Shown piece by piece: positions 54,782 through 64,000 of a DNA stretch of 64,000 nt. Position 1 is the first letter of the stretch; every line of letters starts with the position of its first letter. The notes under the pieces were generated by a model that was given only the letters and a program-made list of their open reading frames with translations, made no database searches and was not told the origin of the DNA. A program made the translations under genes and the position numbers. Source of the stretch: Paraburkholderia sp. BCC1885 (GTDB lineage: Bacteria; Pseudomonadota; Gammaproteobacteria; Burkholderiales; Burkholderiaceae); assembly GCF_900996235.1 (NCBI RefSeq), contig NZ_CAAJGM010000077.1:114568-178567 (forward strand), in the 5' to 3' direction.

Positions 54782-56176
54782 TCATTTTTGGCGCGGAAAA
54801 TACAGATGGAATTGCGTGGCCGTCGCGTTGCTCTCGACGGCTGCGCGGCCGCCGTGCAGTTCCATGATGGTCCGCACGATGGCGAGCCCCAAGCCGGTTG
54901 ACCCGGCTGAATTGCTGCGCGATACGTCGACGCGGTAGAAGCGGTCGAAGAGCCGCCCTAGATGTTCGGATGGAATCGGTGTACCGGGATTGGCGACCGT
55001 GACGATCATCTGTTCGGGCGTTTCGCTTGCCGAGAGCGTCACGGTGTCGCCGCGCGGCGTATAGCGCAGCGCGTTTGCCAACAGGTTGCTGACGGCGCGG
55101 CGGAACAGATCGATATCGGCGTGAAGTTGCCCGCTGGCCGTTACCCGAATCAGAATGCCGGCGTCGTCCGCAATGCCTTCGAAATAATCGGCTATCCTTA
55201 GCAATTCATCGTGTACCGGAAAATCCACGGCCGTCGCCATGTACTGCGGATTGTCGGCACGGGCGAGAAACAGCACGTTTTCGACCATCCGGGATAGCCG
55301 TTCGCACTCTTCGATATTGGATACCAGCAAAGCCTGATATTCGTCGGTCGAGCGTGGACGTGCGAGCGCCACCTCGCTCGCGCCGCGCATATTGCCGAGC
55401 GGTGTGCGCAGGTCGTGGGCAAGATCGGCTGTGAATTGCGAGAGCCGCTGGAAGCCCGATTCGAGCCGCGCGAGCATCGAATTCAAGGCCTCGATCAGTG
55501 CGGCGAGTTCGTGCGGCACGTTGCCCGAGGCAAGGCGCGTATCGAGTTTGCCAACCGTTACACGGGTAGCGCTGCCGGCGATGTCGCGTAGCGGGCGCAG
55601 GGCATTACGCACGGCCACGTAGCCGAGTGCCGCTGCAGCGAGCAGGGCGCATAGCGTCGTCAGGTAGAGTGTGTTGCGGTAGCGGGCAAGTAGCGCTTCG
55701 CGGTCGCTCATTTCGCGTCCGACCACGGCGTCCACGACCGAACCGTCGGCCAGCGCGATATCCGTGGCGACGCCGCGCACGGTCAGGCCGTCGGCGGTAT
55801 GCCATTCCTGCACGTCGTGCTCGAGAATCCGGTTCAACGGCTTGACTTCCTGCAGGTCGCCAATCGCAAAGTGCGAGGGATTGCGCTCCAGCAGGACGTG
55901 ACCGTCGGCGTCGAGCATTCGCAGGAAGAAAGCCTGATTGCCGAGCACCAGGCTGTCGAGCCGCGATTCATGCAACTTGATGCCCTGCGGCGAATCCAGT
56001 TCGCTCGCGAGGCGCCGCAGATGCCGTGCCGTCAACACCAGATCGAAATCGTCCTGGGCGCGAATCTGCTTCGCGAGGGCCTGATACAGCACGCTGCCGC
56101 CGACGCCGAACACCAGCACGGTAATCAACGCAAACGACGCGGCCAGCCTTGCTGTCAACGAGAGCCGCAGCATCAT
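54782..56176 (-). CDS. Heavy-metal-type sensor histidine kinase (IrlS/CusS-like)
   Basis: This 464-residue inner-membrane sensor has a first membrane segment at about residues 11-31, a periplasmic domain of about 130 residues, a second membrane segment near 171-190, HAMP, then HisKA with phosphate-accepting His254 ([14 protein letters not shown]). The catalytic domain shows the N box [12 protein letters not shown] and [16 protein letters not shown]. Its start overlaps the response-regulator stop by four bases. The architecture and motifs match CusS/IrlS, which respond to copper, silver, zinc or cadmium; the actual signal is not provable here. Confidence 0.91.
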   Translation of the reverse strand: MMLRLSLTARLAASFALITVLVFGVGGSVLYQALAKQIRAQDDFDLVLTARHLRRLASELDSPQGIKLHESRLDSLVLGNQAFFLRMLDADGHVLLERNPSHFAIGDLQEVKPLNRILEHDVQEWHTADGLTVRGVATDIALADGSVVDAVVGREMSDREALLARYRNTLYLTTLCALLAAAALGYVAVRNALRPLRDIAGSATRVTVGKLDTRLASGNVPHELAALIEALNSMLARLESGFQRLSQFTADLAHDLRTPLGNMRGASEVALARPRSTDEYQALLVSNIEECERLSRMVENVLFLARADNPQYMATAVDFPVHDELLRIADYFEGIADDAGILIRVTASGQLHADIDLFRRAVSNLLANALRYTPRGDTVTLSASETPEQMIVTVANPGTPIPSEHLGRLFDRFYRVDVSRSNSAGSTGLGLAIVRTIMELHGGRAAVESNATATQFHLYFPRQK

Positions 56177-56847
56177 GCGTCCTTTACTTCAAGCACGTAA
56201 CCGACGCCGCGCACGGTATGCACCAGTTTGAGCGGATAATTGTCGTCGATTTTCGCGCGCAGCCGCCGGATCGCCACGTCGACGACGTTGGTGTCGCTAT
56301 CGAAATTCATGTCCCAGACGTATGAGGCGATTTGCGTGCGGCTTAGCACCTCGCCGCAGCGGCGCGCGAGCAGATGGAGCAGCGCGAACTCACGTGGCGT
56401 GAGGTCGATGCGCTGGCCGGCGCGTCTCACCTTGCGCTGGCTGGCATTGATCTCGAGATCGCCGATCGTCAGCGTATCGCTTTCGCGGGACTGGCCGCGC
56501 CGTGCGAGCGTGCGCACGCGTGCGAGCAACTCGACGAAAGCAAATGGTTTGATCAGATAGTCGTCAGCACCGAGTTCGAGGCCGTGCACGCGGTCTTCGA
56601 TCTCGTCGCGCGCCGTCAAGAACAGGACCGGCGTGTCCTTGCGGCCGCGGATTTTCTGCAGCACCTGCCAACCGTCCATGCCCGGCAGCATGACGTCGAG
56701 CACGATGACATCGTGAGATTCTTCCAGCGCCAGATGCAGGCCGTCGACACCATTGCGCGCCACGTCCACCACAAAACCGGACTCCTCCAGGCCCTTCTTG
56801 AGGTAGTCGCCGGCCTTCGGTTCGTCTTCGATTACGAGCACCTTCAT
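56173..56847 (-). CDS. OmpR-family response regulator (IrlR/CusR-like)
   Basis: This 224-residue regulator has a receiver domain with phospho-Asp51 in [14 protein letters not shown] and Lys100 in LIKPF, and a winged-helix DNA-binding domain from about residue 125 ([40 protein letters not shown]). It is co-transcribed with the kinase and divergent from the third RND operon across 182 bp, so that operon is its probable target. I saw only half-site-like TTTGTCAT in the gap, no clean repeat. Confidence 0.93.
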   Translation of the reverse strand: MKVLVIEDEPKAGDYLKKGLEESGFVVDVARNGVDGLHLALEESHDVIVLDVMLPGMDGWQVLQKIRGRKDTPVLFLTARDEIEDRVHGLELGADDYLIKPFAFVELLARVRTLARRGQSRESDTLTIGDLEINASQRKVRRAGQRIDLTPREFALLHLLARRCGEVLSRTQIASYVWDMNFDSDTNVVDVAIRRLRAKIDDNYPLKLVHTVRGVGYVLEVKDA

Positions 56848-57029
56848 CGCAGCCGTCTCTCCTGTTGATTTGAGGTGACGCGTCCCGCGCTTGAACCCGG
56901 CGGGTGCCTTCGATGATACCCGTACTACGCTGCCCGGTTCATTACGGCTTTGTCATCTACGGGCAATCTTGACGCAAACGCGGCCTCTCTAGACTGCGGT
57001 CATTGCATCTCTCAGGCGCCGCTTTCATC

Positions 57030-60000
57030 ATGTGGATCGTCAAAGTCGCTCTTCGCCGCCCGTACACGTTTATCGTGCTGGCACTGCTGCTTGTGATCAT
57101 CGGTCCTCTCATGATCATGCGTACGCCCGTCGACATTTTCCCGAACATCGACATCCCGGTGATCAGCGTGGTCTGGAGCTACAGCGGAATGTCGTCGGAG
57201 GACATGGCGCACCGGATCGTCTCGCCTTATGAACGCGCGTTGACCTCGGACGTCGGCGATATCGAGCACATCGAATCACAGTCGCTCAACGGTGTGGCGG
57301 TTATCAAGGTGTTCTTTCATCCCGGCGCGGATATCACGCGGGCCATGACCGAGGCTTCGACGAGCGCGCAGTCGCTGCTGCGCATCCTGCCGCCCGGCAC
57401 GCTGCCGCCGATGGTATTGACCTATAACGCCTCGACGGTGCCGATCATGGAACTCGCGTTGTCGAGCCAGACGTTGCCCGAACAGACGCTTTATGACCTC
57501 GGCAACAACTTCATCCGCACTCAACTGGCGACCGTCGAAGGCGCCGCCGTGCCGATTCCGTATGGGGGCAAGGTGCGGCAGATCATGGTCGACATCGACC
57601 AGCAGGCGCTGCAGGCCAAACATCTGACGCCGTCGGACGTGGTAAACGCGGTCAACGCGCAAAACCTGGTGTTGCCGGGCGGCTCGGCCAAGATCGGCAC
57701 CTTCGAATACAACGTCAACATGAATGGCGCGGCGCGTTCCGTGGCGGAACTGAACGCCTTGCCGATCCGCGCCCAACCCGACGGCACGGTGACCTATGTG
57801 CATGACGTTGCCACCGTGCGCGACGGCTATGCGCCGCAGACCAACATCGTGCGCCATGACGGGCAGCGCGCCGCCTTGCTCGAAGTGGAAAAGAGCGGCA
57901 ACGTCTCGACGCTCGACATCATTGCCAACATCAAGCGTCTGTTGCCGCGAATCCGCTCGCAGATGCCGACCGCGCTCGATATCCAGACCGTCACCGACCA
58001 GTCGATCTTCGTCAAGTCCGCGGTCCAGGGCGTGGTGCGCGAAGGCCTGATCGCCGCCGGCCTCACGGCAGTGATGATCCTGCTGTTTCTCGGCAGTTGG
58101 CGCGCCACGCTGATCATCGGTATTTCCATTCCGCTGGCGATGATTTCGTCGCTGATCGCCTTATCGCTGCTCGGTCAGACCATCAACATCATGACACTTG
58201 GCGGCCTCGCGCTCGCCGTGGGGATTCTGGTGGACGACGCAACCGTGGCGATCGAGAACATCACCCACCACCTGGAACAGGGGCAACCGCTGCTGCAGGC
58301 GATCCTCGATGGCTCGGGCGAGATCGCCGTGCCGACGCTGATTTCAACGCTGTCGATCTGCATTGTGTTCGTGCCGATGCTGTTGTTGTCCGGCGTGGCC
58401 CGTTATTTGTTTACGCCGCTGGCCGAAGCCGTCGTGTTCGCGATGCTGGCGTCGTATTTCCTCTCCCGCACGCTGGTGCCGACGCTGGCCATGTATCTGC
58501 TGCGCCATGCGCGGCCGGCGACAGAAGAGGGTAACCAACACGGCCGGCCGCAGAATCGCTTCGAGCGGTTTCAGAAGCGCTTCGAGGCCGGTTTCGACGG
58601 ACTGCGGGAGCGCTATCAGCATGTGCTGGAACGGGCGCTCGCGGCGCCGCGGCGTTTCATGGCCGTCTTCCTGCTGGTGTGCATCGGCTCGCTCGCACTG
58701 GTGCCGTTGCTCGGCCGTGACTTCTTTCCGCAGATCGACTCCGGGCAGATACGCCTGCATATGCGCGCCAAAACCGGCACCCGTATCGAACAGACCGCAC
58801 GTCTTGCCGATGAAATCGAGAACAGCATTCGCGCGGTCATTCCGGCCCGCGAACTGACCACCATCGTCGACAACATCGGGCTGCCGACCAGCGGCATCAA
58901 TCTTTCGTACAGCAGCTCCGCGCCGATCGGCTCGGCCGACGCCGACATTCTGGTTACGCTGGACGCGAAGCATCAACCAACCGCGCAATACGTTGCGAAA
59001 CTGCGGCCGATGCTCGATGCACGGTTCCCAGCCGTGACGTTCTCATTTCTGCCTGCCGATATGGTCAGTCAGATTCTGAACTTTGGGCTCCCGGCGCCTA
59101 TCGACATTCAGGTGGTAGGTAACGACCTCGACGACAATCGGGCATTTGCCGATGCGCTGCTGACGAAGCTGCGCGGTGTGCAAGGGCTCGTCGACCTGCG
59201 TGTCCAGCAACCCGACGACGAACCAGCCATCGATGTCGACGTGGACCGTACCAAGGCGCTGCAAGCCGGCCTGCAACAACAGGACGTCGCGCGCAGCCTT
59301 CTGATTGCGCTTTCGGGTAGTTCGCAGACCTCACCGAATTTCTGGCTCAATCCACAGAATGGTGTGAGCTATCCGGTGATGACCCAGGCGCCGCAGTACG
59401 ACATCGATTCTCTGCAGGCGCTCGCCAATATCCCGCTAGCCGCGACGTTCTCGCCCGGAACCGGCGGGTCGGGCAGCAATGCGGGCGGCGTAAACGGCAT
59501 ACTCGGTTCGCTGGGCACCTTCTCGCGCGCCACGCAGCAGGCGGTGGTTTCGCATTACAACGTGCAGCCGGTGATCGATATCTTCGGTTCTGTGCAGGGC
59601 CGCGACCTGGGCGGTGTGGCGACCGACGTGACGCGCATCGTCGACGCTTCCCGGGCAGCCTTGCCACGCGGTGCGCGTGTCGTCATTCGCGGCCAGGTGC
59701 AGACCATGCAGGGCTCATTCGACGGCCTTGCGCTTGGAATCGGCTTTGCGGTATTGCTCGTCTACCTGCTGATGGTCGTCAATTTTCAGTCGTGGCTCGA
59801 TCCGCTCGTCATCATCGGCGGTCTGCCGGGTGCGATGGCCGGCATCGCGTGGATGCTGTTCATCACGCATACGACGCTCAGCGTGCCGGCGTTGACGGGC
59901 GCCATGATGTGCATCGGCGTGGCCACGGCTAACAGCATTCTCGTCGTCAACTTCGCCCGCGAGCGCCTTGCGCAGGGGATGGCGCCATTGCAGGCTGCGC

Positions 60001-60260
60001 TTGCGGCCGGCGTCGGACGCTTTCGGCCGGTATTGATGACGGCGCTCGCCATGGTGATCGGCATGGTGCCGATGGCCCTCGGTCTCGGCGACGGCGGCGA
60101 GCAGAACGCGCCGCTGGGCCGTGCGGTGATCGGCGGTCTCATGATCGGCACCCTCGCCACGTTGATGTTTCTGCCCGTGGTGTTTTCGGTGGTGCATGGA
60201 TGGCTGGCGAAGCGGCGGCCCGGCGATGTACCACAGCCCGACCTCGCGATTCTGAAGTAA
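57030..60260 (+). CDS. RND efflux permease with altered proton-relay residue
   Basis: This 1076-residue permease starts MWIVKVALRRPYTFIVLALLLV at ATG 57030. Twelve membrane segments and two periplasmic loops are apparent. It keeps the Asp pair (GILVDDATVAIEN), but the lysine of AcrB-type GLSAKNAILIVEF is alanine here (GVATANSILVVNF). A glycine/serine-rich insertion lies near residue 815 (SPGTGGSGSNAGGVNG). The permease is first in the operon, before the adaptor, which is the less usual order. It is divergent from an IrlRS/CusRS-like pair. Confidence 0.92.
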   Translation: MWIVKVALRRPYTFIVLALLLVIIGPLMIMRTPVDIFPNIDIPVISVVWSYSGMSSEDMAHRIVSPYERALTSDVGDIEHIESQSLNGVAVIKVFFHPGADITRAMTEASTSAQSLLRILPPGTLPPMVLTYNASTVPIMELALSSQTLPEQTLYDLGNNFIRTQLATVEGAAVPIPYGGKVRQIMVDIDQQALQAKHLTPSDVVNAVNAQNLVLPGGSAKIGTFEYNVNMNGAARSVAELNALPIRAQPDGTVTYVHDVATVRDGYAPQTNIVRHDGQRAALLEVEKSGNVSTLDIIANIKRLLPRIRSQMPTALDIQTVTDQSIFVKSAVQGVVREGLIAAGLTAVMILLFLGSWRATLIIGISIPLAMISSLIALSLLGQTINIMTLGGLALAVGILVDDATVAIENITHHLEQGQPLLQAILDGSGEIAVPTLISTLSICIVFVPMLLLSGVARYLFTPLAEAVVFAMLASYFLSRTLVPTLAMYLLRHARPATEEGNQHGRPQNRFERFQKRFEAGFDGLRERYQHVLERALAAPRRFMAVFLLVCIGSLALVPLLGRDFFPQIDSGQIRLHMRAKTGTRIEQTARLADEIENSIRAVIPARELTTIVDNIGLPTSGINLSYSSSAPIGSADADILVTLDAKHQPTAQYVAKLRPMLDARFPAVTFSFLPADMVSQILNFGLPAPIDIQVVGNDLDDNRAFADALLTKLRGVQGLVDLRVQQPDDEPAIDVDVDRTKALQAGLQQQDVARSLLIALSGSSQTSPNFWLNPQNGVSYPVMTQAPQYDIDSLQALANIPLAATFSPGTGGSGSNAGGVNGILGSLGTFSRATQQAVVSHYNVQPVIDIFGSVQGRDLGGVATDVTRIVDASRAALPRGARVVIRGQVQTMQGSFDGLALGIGFAVLLVYLLMVVNFQSWLDPLVIIGGLPGAMAGIAWMLFITHTTLSVPALTGAMMCIGVATANSILVVNFARERLAQGMAPLQAALAAGVGRFRPVLMTALAMVIGMVPMALGLGDGGEQNAPLGRAVIGGLMIGTLATLMFLPVVFSVVHGWLAKRRPGDVPQPDLAILK

Positions 60261-60322
60261 TCCGCGCGACGCGTCGTCTTGTCCGCTATTCGATCTGATC
60301 TGCCTTGAACGGAGTATGCCGT

Positions 60323-61600
60323 ATGCCCACTCAACATCCCGAGTCTGCGCCGGAAGTGCGAGACGTATCGCGCGTTGCGCACGCACCTACCGCGACGCGC
60401 GGGCCGGCCAGCAAGCTGCATGGGCGCGGCGCCCTGCGACTCGCGGCGATCGCAGCGGGGATAACGCTGGTGCTTGCCGCAGGCATCTGGCCGCGCGTGC
60501 AGGCGAACGCCGCGCTGCAACGGCAAACCGCAGCGCTTGCGATTCCCACCGTGCAGTTCACGCTGCCGACGATCGCACCGCCCGATCAGTCGCTCGTGTT
60601 ACCCGCCGATATTGAAGCCAATCGGCAGACGCCGATTTTCGCGCGCACCAACGGCTATCTGAAGGCGTGGTATGCGGACATCGGCACGCATGTGAAAGCA
60701 GGGCAGTTGCTGGCCACGATCGACGCGCCTGAAGTGGATGCCGAACTGCGTCAGGCGCGCGCCGACGCGCAACAGGCGCAGGCGAACGAGCAACTGGCTA
60801 AGGTGACGGCCTCGCGCTGGCAGCAACTGGTGCAGACGCATGCGGTATCGCAGCAGGACACCGATATGAAACAAAGCGACGCGCAAGCCAAACTCGCGGC
60901 GCTGCTAGCGGCGCAGTCGAACGTGACGCGGCTGGCGCAAATGCAGTCGTACGAAAAGATTTACGCGCCTTTCGATGGTGTGATCACGACGCGTAATGTC
61001 GATGTCGGCGCGCTGATCGATGCCGGCAGCGCAGGGGGGCCCGCAAAAGAAATGTTCGACCTCGCGCAGACCAGCACCTTGCGTGTGTACGCCGATGTCC
61101 CGCAGGCTTACGTCGGCACTCCACTCGACGGTACGCCGGCGTGTCTTGTGGTCGCGCAATTGCCGGGCCGTTGCGAGACGGGGACGGTCGCGCGCAATAG
61201 CGGTGCGATCAATGCGGTGACGCGCACGCTGCGTATCGAAGTCGACGTCCCGAACGCCGATGGCGCCGTGCTGCCCGGATCGTTCGGCCAGGTGCGCATT
61301 GCCTTGCGCACCGCTGAACCGGGGTTGTCGCTGCCGGTGAATGCATTGCTCTATCGGCCGCAAGGGTTGCAGGTGGCCACGATCGACGCGCAACAGCATG
61401 TGCTGCTGAAAACCGTCAAGCCCGGCCGCGACTTTGGGACCCGGATTGAGATTGCTTCGGGTCTGGTTGCGAGTGATCGCGTCATTCTGAATCCCTCCGA
61501 TTCGATTACCAACGGCGAGGCCGTGCGGATCTCAGACGCCGCGGCTGCGGGAAAAGCGGCACCGGCGGCCCGCAGCGCAGGAGGTGGTCATGAGGGGTGA
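60323..61600 (+). CDS. RND efflux periplasmic adaptor
   Basis: This 425-residue membrane fusion protein starts at ATG 60323, nine bases after GGAG. A hydrophilic leader is followed by one membrane anchor near residues 38-56 (LRLAAIAAGITLVLAAGIWP). The half-lipoyl motifs read ANRQTPIFARTNGYLKAWYADIGTHVKAGQLLATIDAPE and YEKIYAPFDGVITTRNVDVGALIDAG, around a glutamine/alanine-rich hairpin. It lies 62 bp after the permease, and its end overlaps the outer-membrane gene by 11 bases. Confidence 0.91.
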   Translation: MPTQHPESAPEVRDVSRVAHAPTATRGPASKLHGRGALRLAAIAAGITLVLAAGIWPRVQANAALQRQTAALAIPTVQFTLPTIAPPDQSLVLPADIEANRQTPIFARTNGYLKAWYADIGTHVKAGQLLATIDAPEVDAELRQARADAQQAQANEQLAKVTASRWQQLVQTHAVSQQDTDMKQSDAQAKLAALLAAQSNVTRLAQMQSYEKIYAPFDGVITTRNVDVGALIDAGSAGGPAKEMFDLAQTSTLRVYADVPQAYVGTPLDGTPACLVVAQLPGRCETGTVARNSGAINAVTRTLRIEVDVPNADGAVLPGSFGQVRIALRTAEPGLSLPVNALLYRPQGLQVATIDAQQHVLLKTVKPGRDFGTRIEIASGLVASDRVILNPSDSITNGEAVRISDAAAAGKAAPAARSAGGGHEG

Positions 61601-63080
61601 AGCGCGTCCTCGCCGTATGCCGCTGCAGCGGTTTTGCCCGGTGCTGCTGGGCGTGATCTGCGTGACGAATCTGTTGGGCATGGCGGGTTGTTCGATTGGG
61701 CCGGACTATGTGCGGCCTCCGGTGAGCGTGCCCGCTGCCTATAAGGAAAGCGATACGTCCTCGACAAGCGCTGCCGTGCCGCTGTCGCCCGTAACGCCGG
61801 GATGGACCGGTGCCACGCCCGCCGACGCCGCGGCACGCGGCGCGTGGTGGACGCGCTTTAACGACGTGCAACTCAATTCGCTTGAAGCACGCGTGAGCGT
61901 TTCGAATCAGACCATCCAGAAAGCCGTCGCTCAACTGCAGGAGGCGCGCGCAATGGTCCAGTCCGCCCACGCTGCGTATCTGCCGACCGTTGGCGCAACG
62001 ACCAGCGTGAGTCGCCTGCATGACTCGGCCAGCGTGATCGGCCATCAGGGGACAGCCGGCAAGTCTTTTGGTGACTATGCAGTAGCGCTTGACGCGAGCT
62101 GGGAACCGGACCTGTGGGGCAGAATCGCGCACGAGAACGACGCGGCACGCGCCGGTGCGCAGGCGAGCGCAGCCGACCTCGAGAGCATACGGCTCGGTGT
62201 GCATGCGGAACTGGCGGTCGACTACTTCAATCTACGTGGGCTCGATGCCTCGAAGCAGTTGCTCGATCAGACGATTATCGATTATCGGCAGACGCTCGCA
62301 CTCACACAAAGCCGCCTCGCGGTGGGCGTCTCGTCGCAGGCGGATGTGAGCCAGGCCGAAACGCAACTGCGCGCCACCGAGGCCCAGGATATCGATCTTG
62401 GCGTGACTCGCGCGCAATACGAACACGCTATCGCCACGCTAACCGGCGAGCCGGCGTCGACGTTCAGTCTGCCACCGGTCACGGCTGGTTTCACGCCGCC
62501 TGCGATTCCCGTCGGATTGCCTTCGGAGTTATTGCAGCGCCGGCCCGATATCGCTGCCGCAGAGCGGCGCGTGGCGGCGGACAATGACCGGATCGGCATT
62601 GCGCAGGCCGCGTTCTTTCCCGATCTGGTGCTGTCGGCCACCGGCGGTGTCGAGAGTTCGACGTTGACGAACTGGCTCACCGCGCCGTCGCGCATGTGGG
62701 CGGTCGGTCCAGCTCTGGTAGGTACGCTGTTCGACGGCGGACGCCGCCAGGCATTGACGGAAAAGGCGCAAGCCCAATTCGACGCCAGTGCAGCCGACTA
62801 TCGCGAAACCGTGTTGACGGCGTTTCAGGAAGTTGAGGACAACCTGGCATCGTTACGTATCCTGGGTCAGGAGGCTAGCAAGCAGAACGAAGCAGTGGCG
62901 GCGGCGAGGCAAACCGTGCAGCTTGAACTGCAGCAATACCGGATCGGAACGGCGGATTATCTGGAGGTGGTTAGCGCGCAGAGCACGGCCTTGGCGAACG
63001 AACGCATCGCTGTCGATCTCGAACGTCGTCAAATGGATGCAAGCGTGTTGCTCGTCAAAGCGCTAGGCGGCATCTGGTGA
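61590..63080 (+). CDS. RND efflux outer-membrane lipoprotein (NodT family)
   Basis: This 496-residue channel subunit starts at ATG 61590 just after AGGAGG, overlapping the adaptor gene. The signal peptide ends GMAGC with Cys34. RGAWWTRFNDVQLNSLEARV and QRRPDIAAAERRVAADNDRIGIAQAAFFPDLVLSATGG are family hallmarks, and it ends VKALGGIW. It completes a permease-adaptor-channel operon, the fourth export system in the window. Confidence 0.92.
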   Translation: MRGEARPRRMPLQRFCPVLLGVICVTNLLGMAGCSIGPDYVRPPVSVPAAYKESDTSSTSAAVPLSPVTPGWTGATPADAAARGAWWTRFNDVQLNSLEARVSVSNQTIQKAVAQLQEARAMVQSAHAAYLPTVGATTSVSRLHDSASVIGHQGTAGKSFGDYAVALDASWEPDLWGRIAHENDAARAGAQASAADLESIRLGVHAELAVDYFNLRGLDASKQLLDQTIIDYRQTLALTQSRLAVGVSSQADVSQAETQLRATEAQDIDLGVTRAQYEHAIATLTGEPASTFSLPPVTAGFTPPAIPVGLPSELLQRRPDIAAAERRVAADNDRIGIAQAAFFPDLVLSATGGVESSTLTNWLTAPSRMWAVGPALVGTLFDGGRRQALTEKAQAQFDASAADYRETVLTAFQEVEDNLASLRILGQEASKQNEAVAAARQTVQLELQQYRIGTADYLEVVSAQSTALANERIAVDLERRQMDASVLLVKALGGIW

Positions 63081-63339
63081 TGGCACCTGGAACTTGCTGA
63101 TGCAGGATTACGAAGTGCAAGCGCGATTGTCCTCATACTTTTGATGCTGTTATTTCGTTGAAAGAATATGGATTTTCTGCTTAAGGTTCCCATCAGATTT
63201 CGCCGCTACTATCGTGCGACAACGAGTGGACGTATGGATGTGCTTTGAAAGCTTGCGATTTGCAATGGTGAATCAGTAGCCACAAGGAAAATGAAAGCGT
63301 GTTCGATATTTCCGTCCACCTGTTTCGACGAGCTGCCCG

Positions 63340-63690
63340 ATGAAACCAGCCACGATCACCATGCTACGAGCCTATCTTTTGACGGCCTCGCTTGCCGCTG
63401 CGGCGATACAGGTGGGTGTTCTGGCGTCGATTGGCTTTCTGGGTATTTCCGAAGACGTGTTTACATCCGCGACTTTTCGCCTTGCGGTGCTAGCCATCAT
63501 TGCTTGCATCGTGCTGGTCGTCAAACGAATGGCTCGCGCTGCATTCGTTCGTGCGCTGTCTTACGACTATGCCGTCGTCACGGATGCGCCTTCCCGAAAG
63601 ACGTCGGTTTCCCCTGTCTGTCCGGGCCGAGTGCTGGTCATTCTGCATCTCCTGCTTAATCGCAGACCGATCGAGTGGGTAGCGTGCTAG
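63340..63690 (+). CDS. Small hypothetical membrane protein
   Basis: This is a 116-residue protein with two strongly hydrophobic segments (about residues 9-34, LRAYLLTASLAAAAIQVGVLASIGFLG, and 47-62, LAVLAIIACIVLVVK) and a basic C-terminal half. I do not recognise a family. ATG 63340 has only a weak ribosome site, and an overlapping frame (63291-63659) is a cysteine-rich shadow. It lies between the RND operon and hpnJ, separated by 259 and 110 bp, on the same strand. Confidence 0.5.
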   Translation: MKPATITMLRAYLLTASLAAAAIQVGVLASIGFLGISEDVFTSATFRLAVLAIIACIVLVVKRMARAAFVRALSYDYAVVTDAPSRKTSVSPVCPGRVLVILHLLLNRRPIEWVAC

Positions 63691-63800
63691 ACCTTTTCGA
63701 TGAATTCAGCGGCGACGGCACGGCCCCGTGTATCGACACGTTGTCGCGACTTCTCTCGTTCGAACACACGACAAATTAAAAAATAGCCGGAGCAACACAC

Positions 63801-64000
63801 ATGAAAACCTTATTTCTGCAGGCCCCATCGTATGACGGTTTCGATGGCGGCGCGGGTTCGCGCTATCAGGCGAAACGCGAGATCCGCTCCTTCTGGTATC
63901 CCACCTGGCTCGCGCAACCGGCGGCCCTGGTGCCGGAGAGCCGCGTGCTCGATGCGCCGGCGGATGGTTTGTCGGTGGACGCGGCGCTTGAAATTGCGCA
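63801..64000 (+). CDS. hpnJ: Hopanoid biosynthesis radical SAM protein HpnJ (N-terminus only)
   Basis: The first 66 codons of a gene run off the window. The start MKTLFLQAPSYDGFDGGAGSRYQ, followed by an RSFWYPTWLAQPAAL segment, is what I know as the beginning of HpnJ in Burkholderia relatives. HpnJ is a B12-binding-type radical SAM enzyme that helps form the cyclitol ether head group of bacteriohopanetetrol. The catalytic CxxxCxxC cluster would lie further downstream and cannot be seen. ATG 63801 follows CCGGAG. The rest of a hopanoid operon is expected to the right. Confidence 0.85.
   Translation, partial: MKTLFLQAPSYDGFDGGAGSRYQAKREIRSFWYPTWLAQPAALVPESRVLDAPADGLSVDAALEIA

Noticed and set aside
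56848..57029. Possible metal-response box before the third RND operon
   Set aside because: TTTGTCAT and TGACGCAAA are suggestive but do not form a repeat with regular spacing, so no operator is called.

Overview
The window is about 64 kb of GC-rich DNA from a beta-proteobacterium, most likely Paraburkholderia or a close Burkholderia relative. The pointers are an hpnJ start at the right edge (hopanoid cyclitol-ether synthesis), DUF3331 and DUF4148 proteins, a liuABCD leucine operon next to a TetR regulator, and many LysR genes paired with short-chain dehydrogenases and Old Yellow Enzymes (OYE). I see no rRNA, tRNA, insertion sequence, phage gene or CRISPR array. It reads as an accessory, catabolic and defensive part of a large multi-replicon genome; that last point is inference.

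Layout. 1-5.9 kb: a truncated DUF2891 protein, a glycine-rich exported protein, an aldo/keto reductase with a divergent LysR, a 34-residue lipoprotein, and a glutathione transferase with a divergent LysR. 5.9-12 kb: a complete MexEF-OprN-like RND efflux operon. 12.2-24 kb: a glutathione-degrading cyclotransferase, then two related redox clusters. Cluster 1 is SDR, OYE, DUF427, SDR, with a peroxiredoxin-like gene and a LysR beside it. Cluster 2 is MDR, OYE, SDR and a LysR. The two clusters share two separate, exactly spaced non-coding elements, which suggests common regulation. 24-26.7 kb: a DUF72 protein and a LysR/SDR pair. 26.8-33.3 kb: a second RND system whose outer-membrane gene diverges from a TetR gene and the pump genes; matching GTTAC-N14-GTAAC sites lie on both sides of tetR. 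33.5-40.3 kb: a TetR gene and liuABCD (leucine/isovalerate degradation). 40.3-43.5 kb: a PhnD-like protein, a CHAD protein, a DUF2934 protein and a quinone reductase. 43.7-48.7 kb: an EmrAB-type pump with its own outer-membrane factor, controlled from a 27-bp perfect palindrome by a divergent TetR. 48.9-54.3 kb: a LysR gene and a six-gene uptake/catabolism operon (Tat-exported binding protein, two permeases, ureohydrolase-like enzyme, ATPase, Rid protein). 54.5-63.1 kb: a DUF4148 protein, an IrlRS/CusRS-type two-component system, and a third RND operon. 63.3-64 kb: a small membrane protein and the start of hpnJ.

How the genes work together. Four export systems, each with its own NodT-type outer-membrane lipoprotein, sit among electrophile and aldehyde detoxification enzymes (AKR, GST, OYEs, SDRs, MDRs, peroxiredoxin-like protein). 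The picture is of a xenobiotic-defence region interrupted by two nutrient modules. The ureohydrolase/Rid operon is the best candidate for something undescribed: both of its soluble enzymes lack residues that are hallmarks of the characterised families, yet the operon is intact and has a textbook LysR T-N11-A site.
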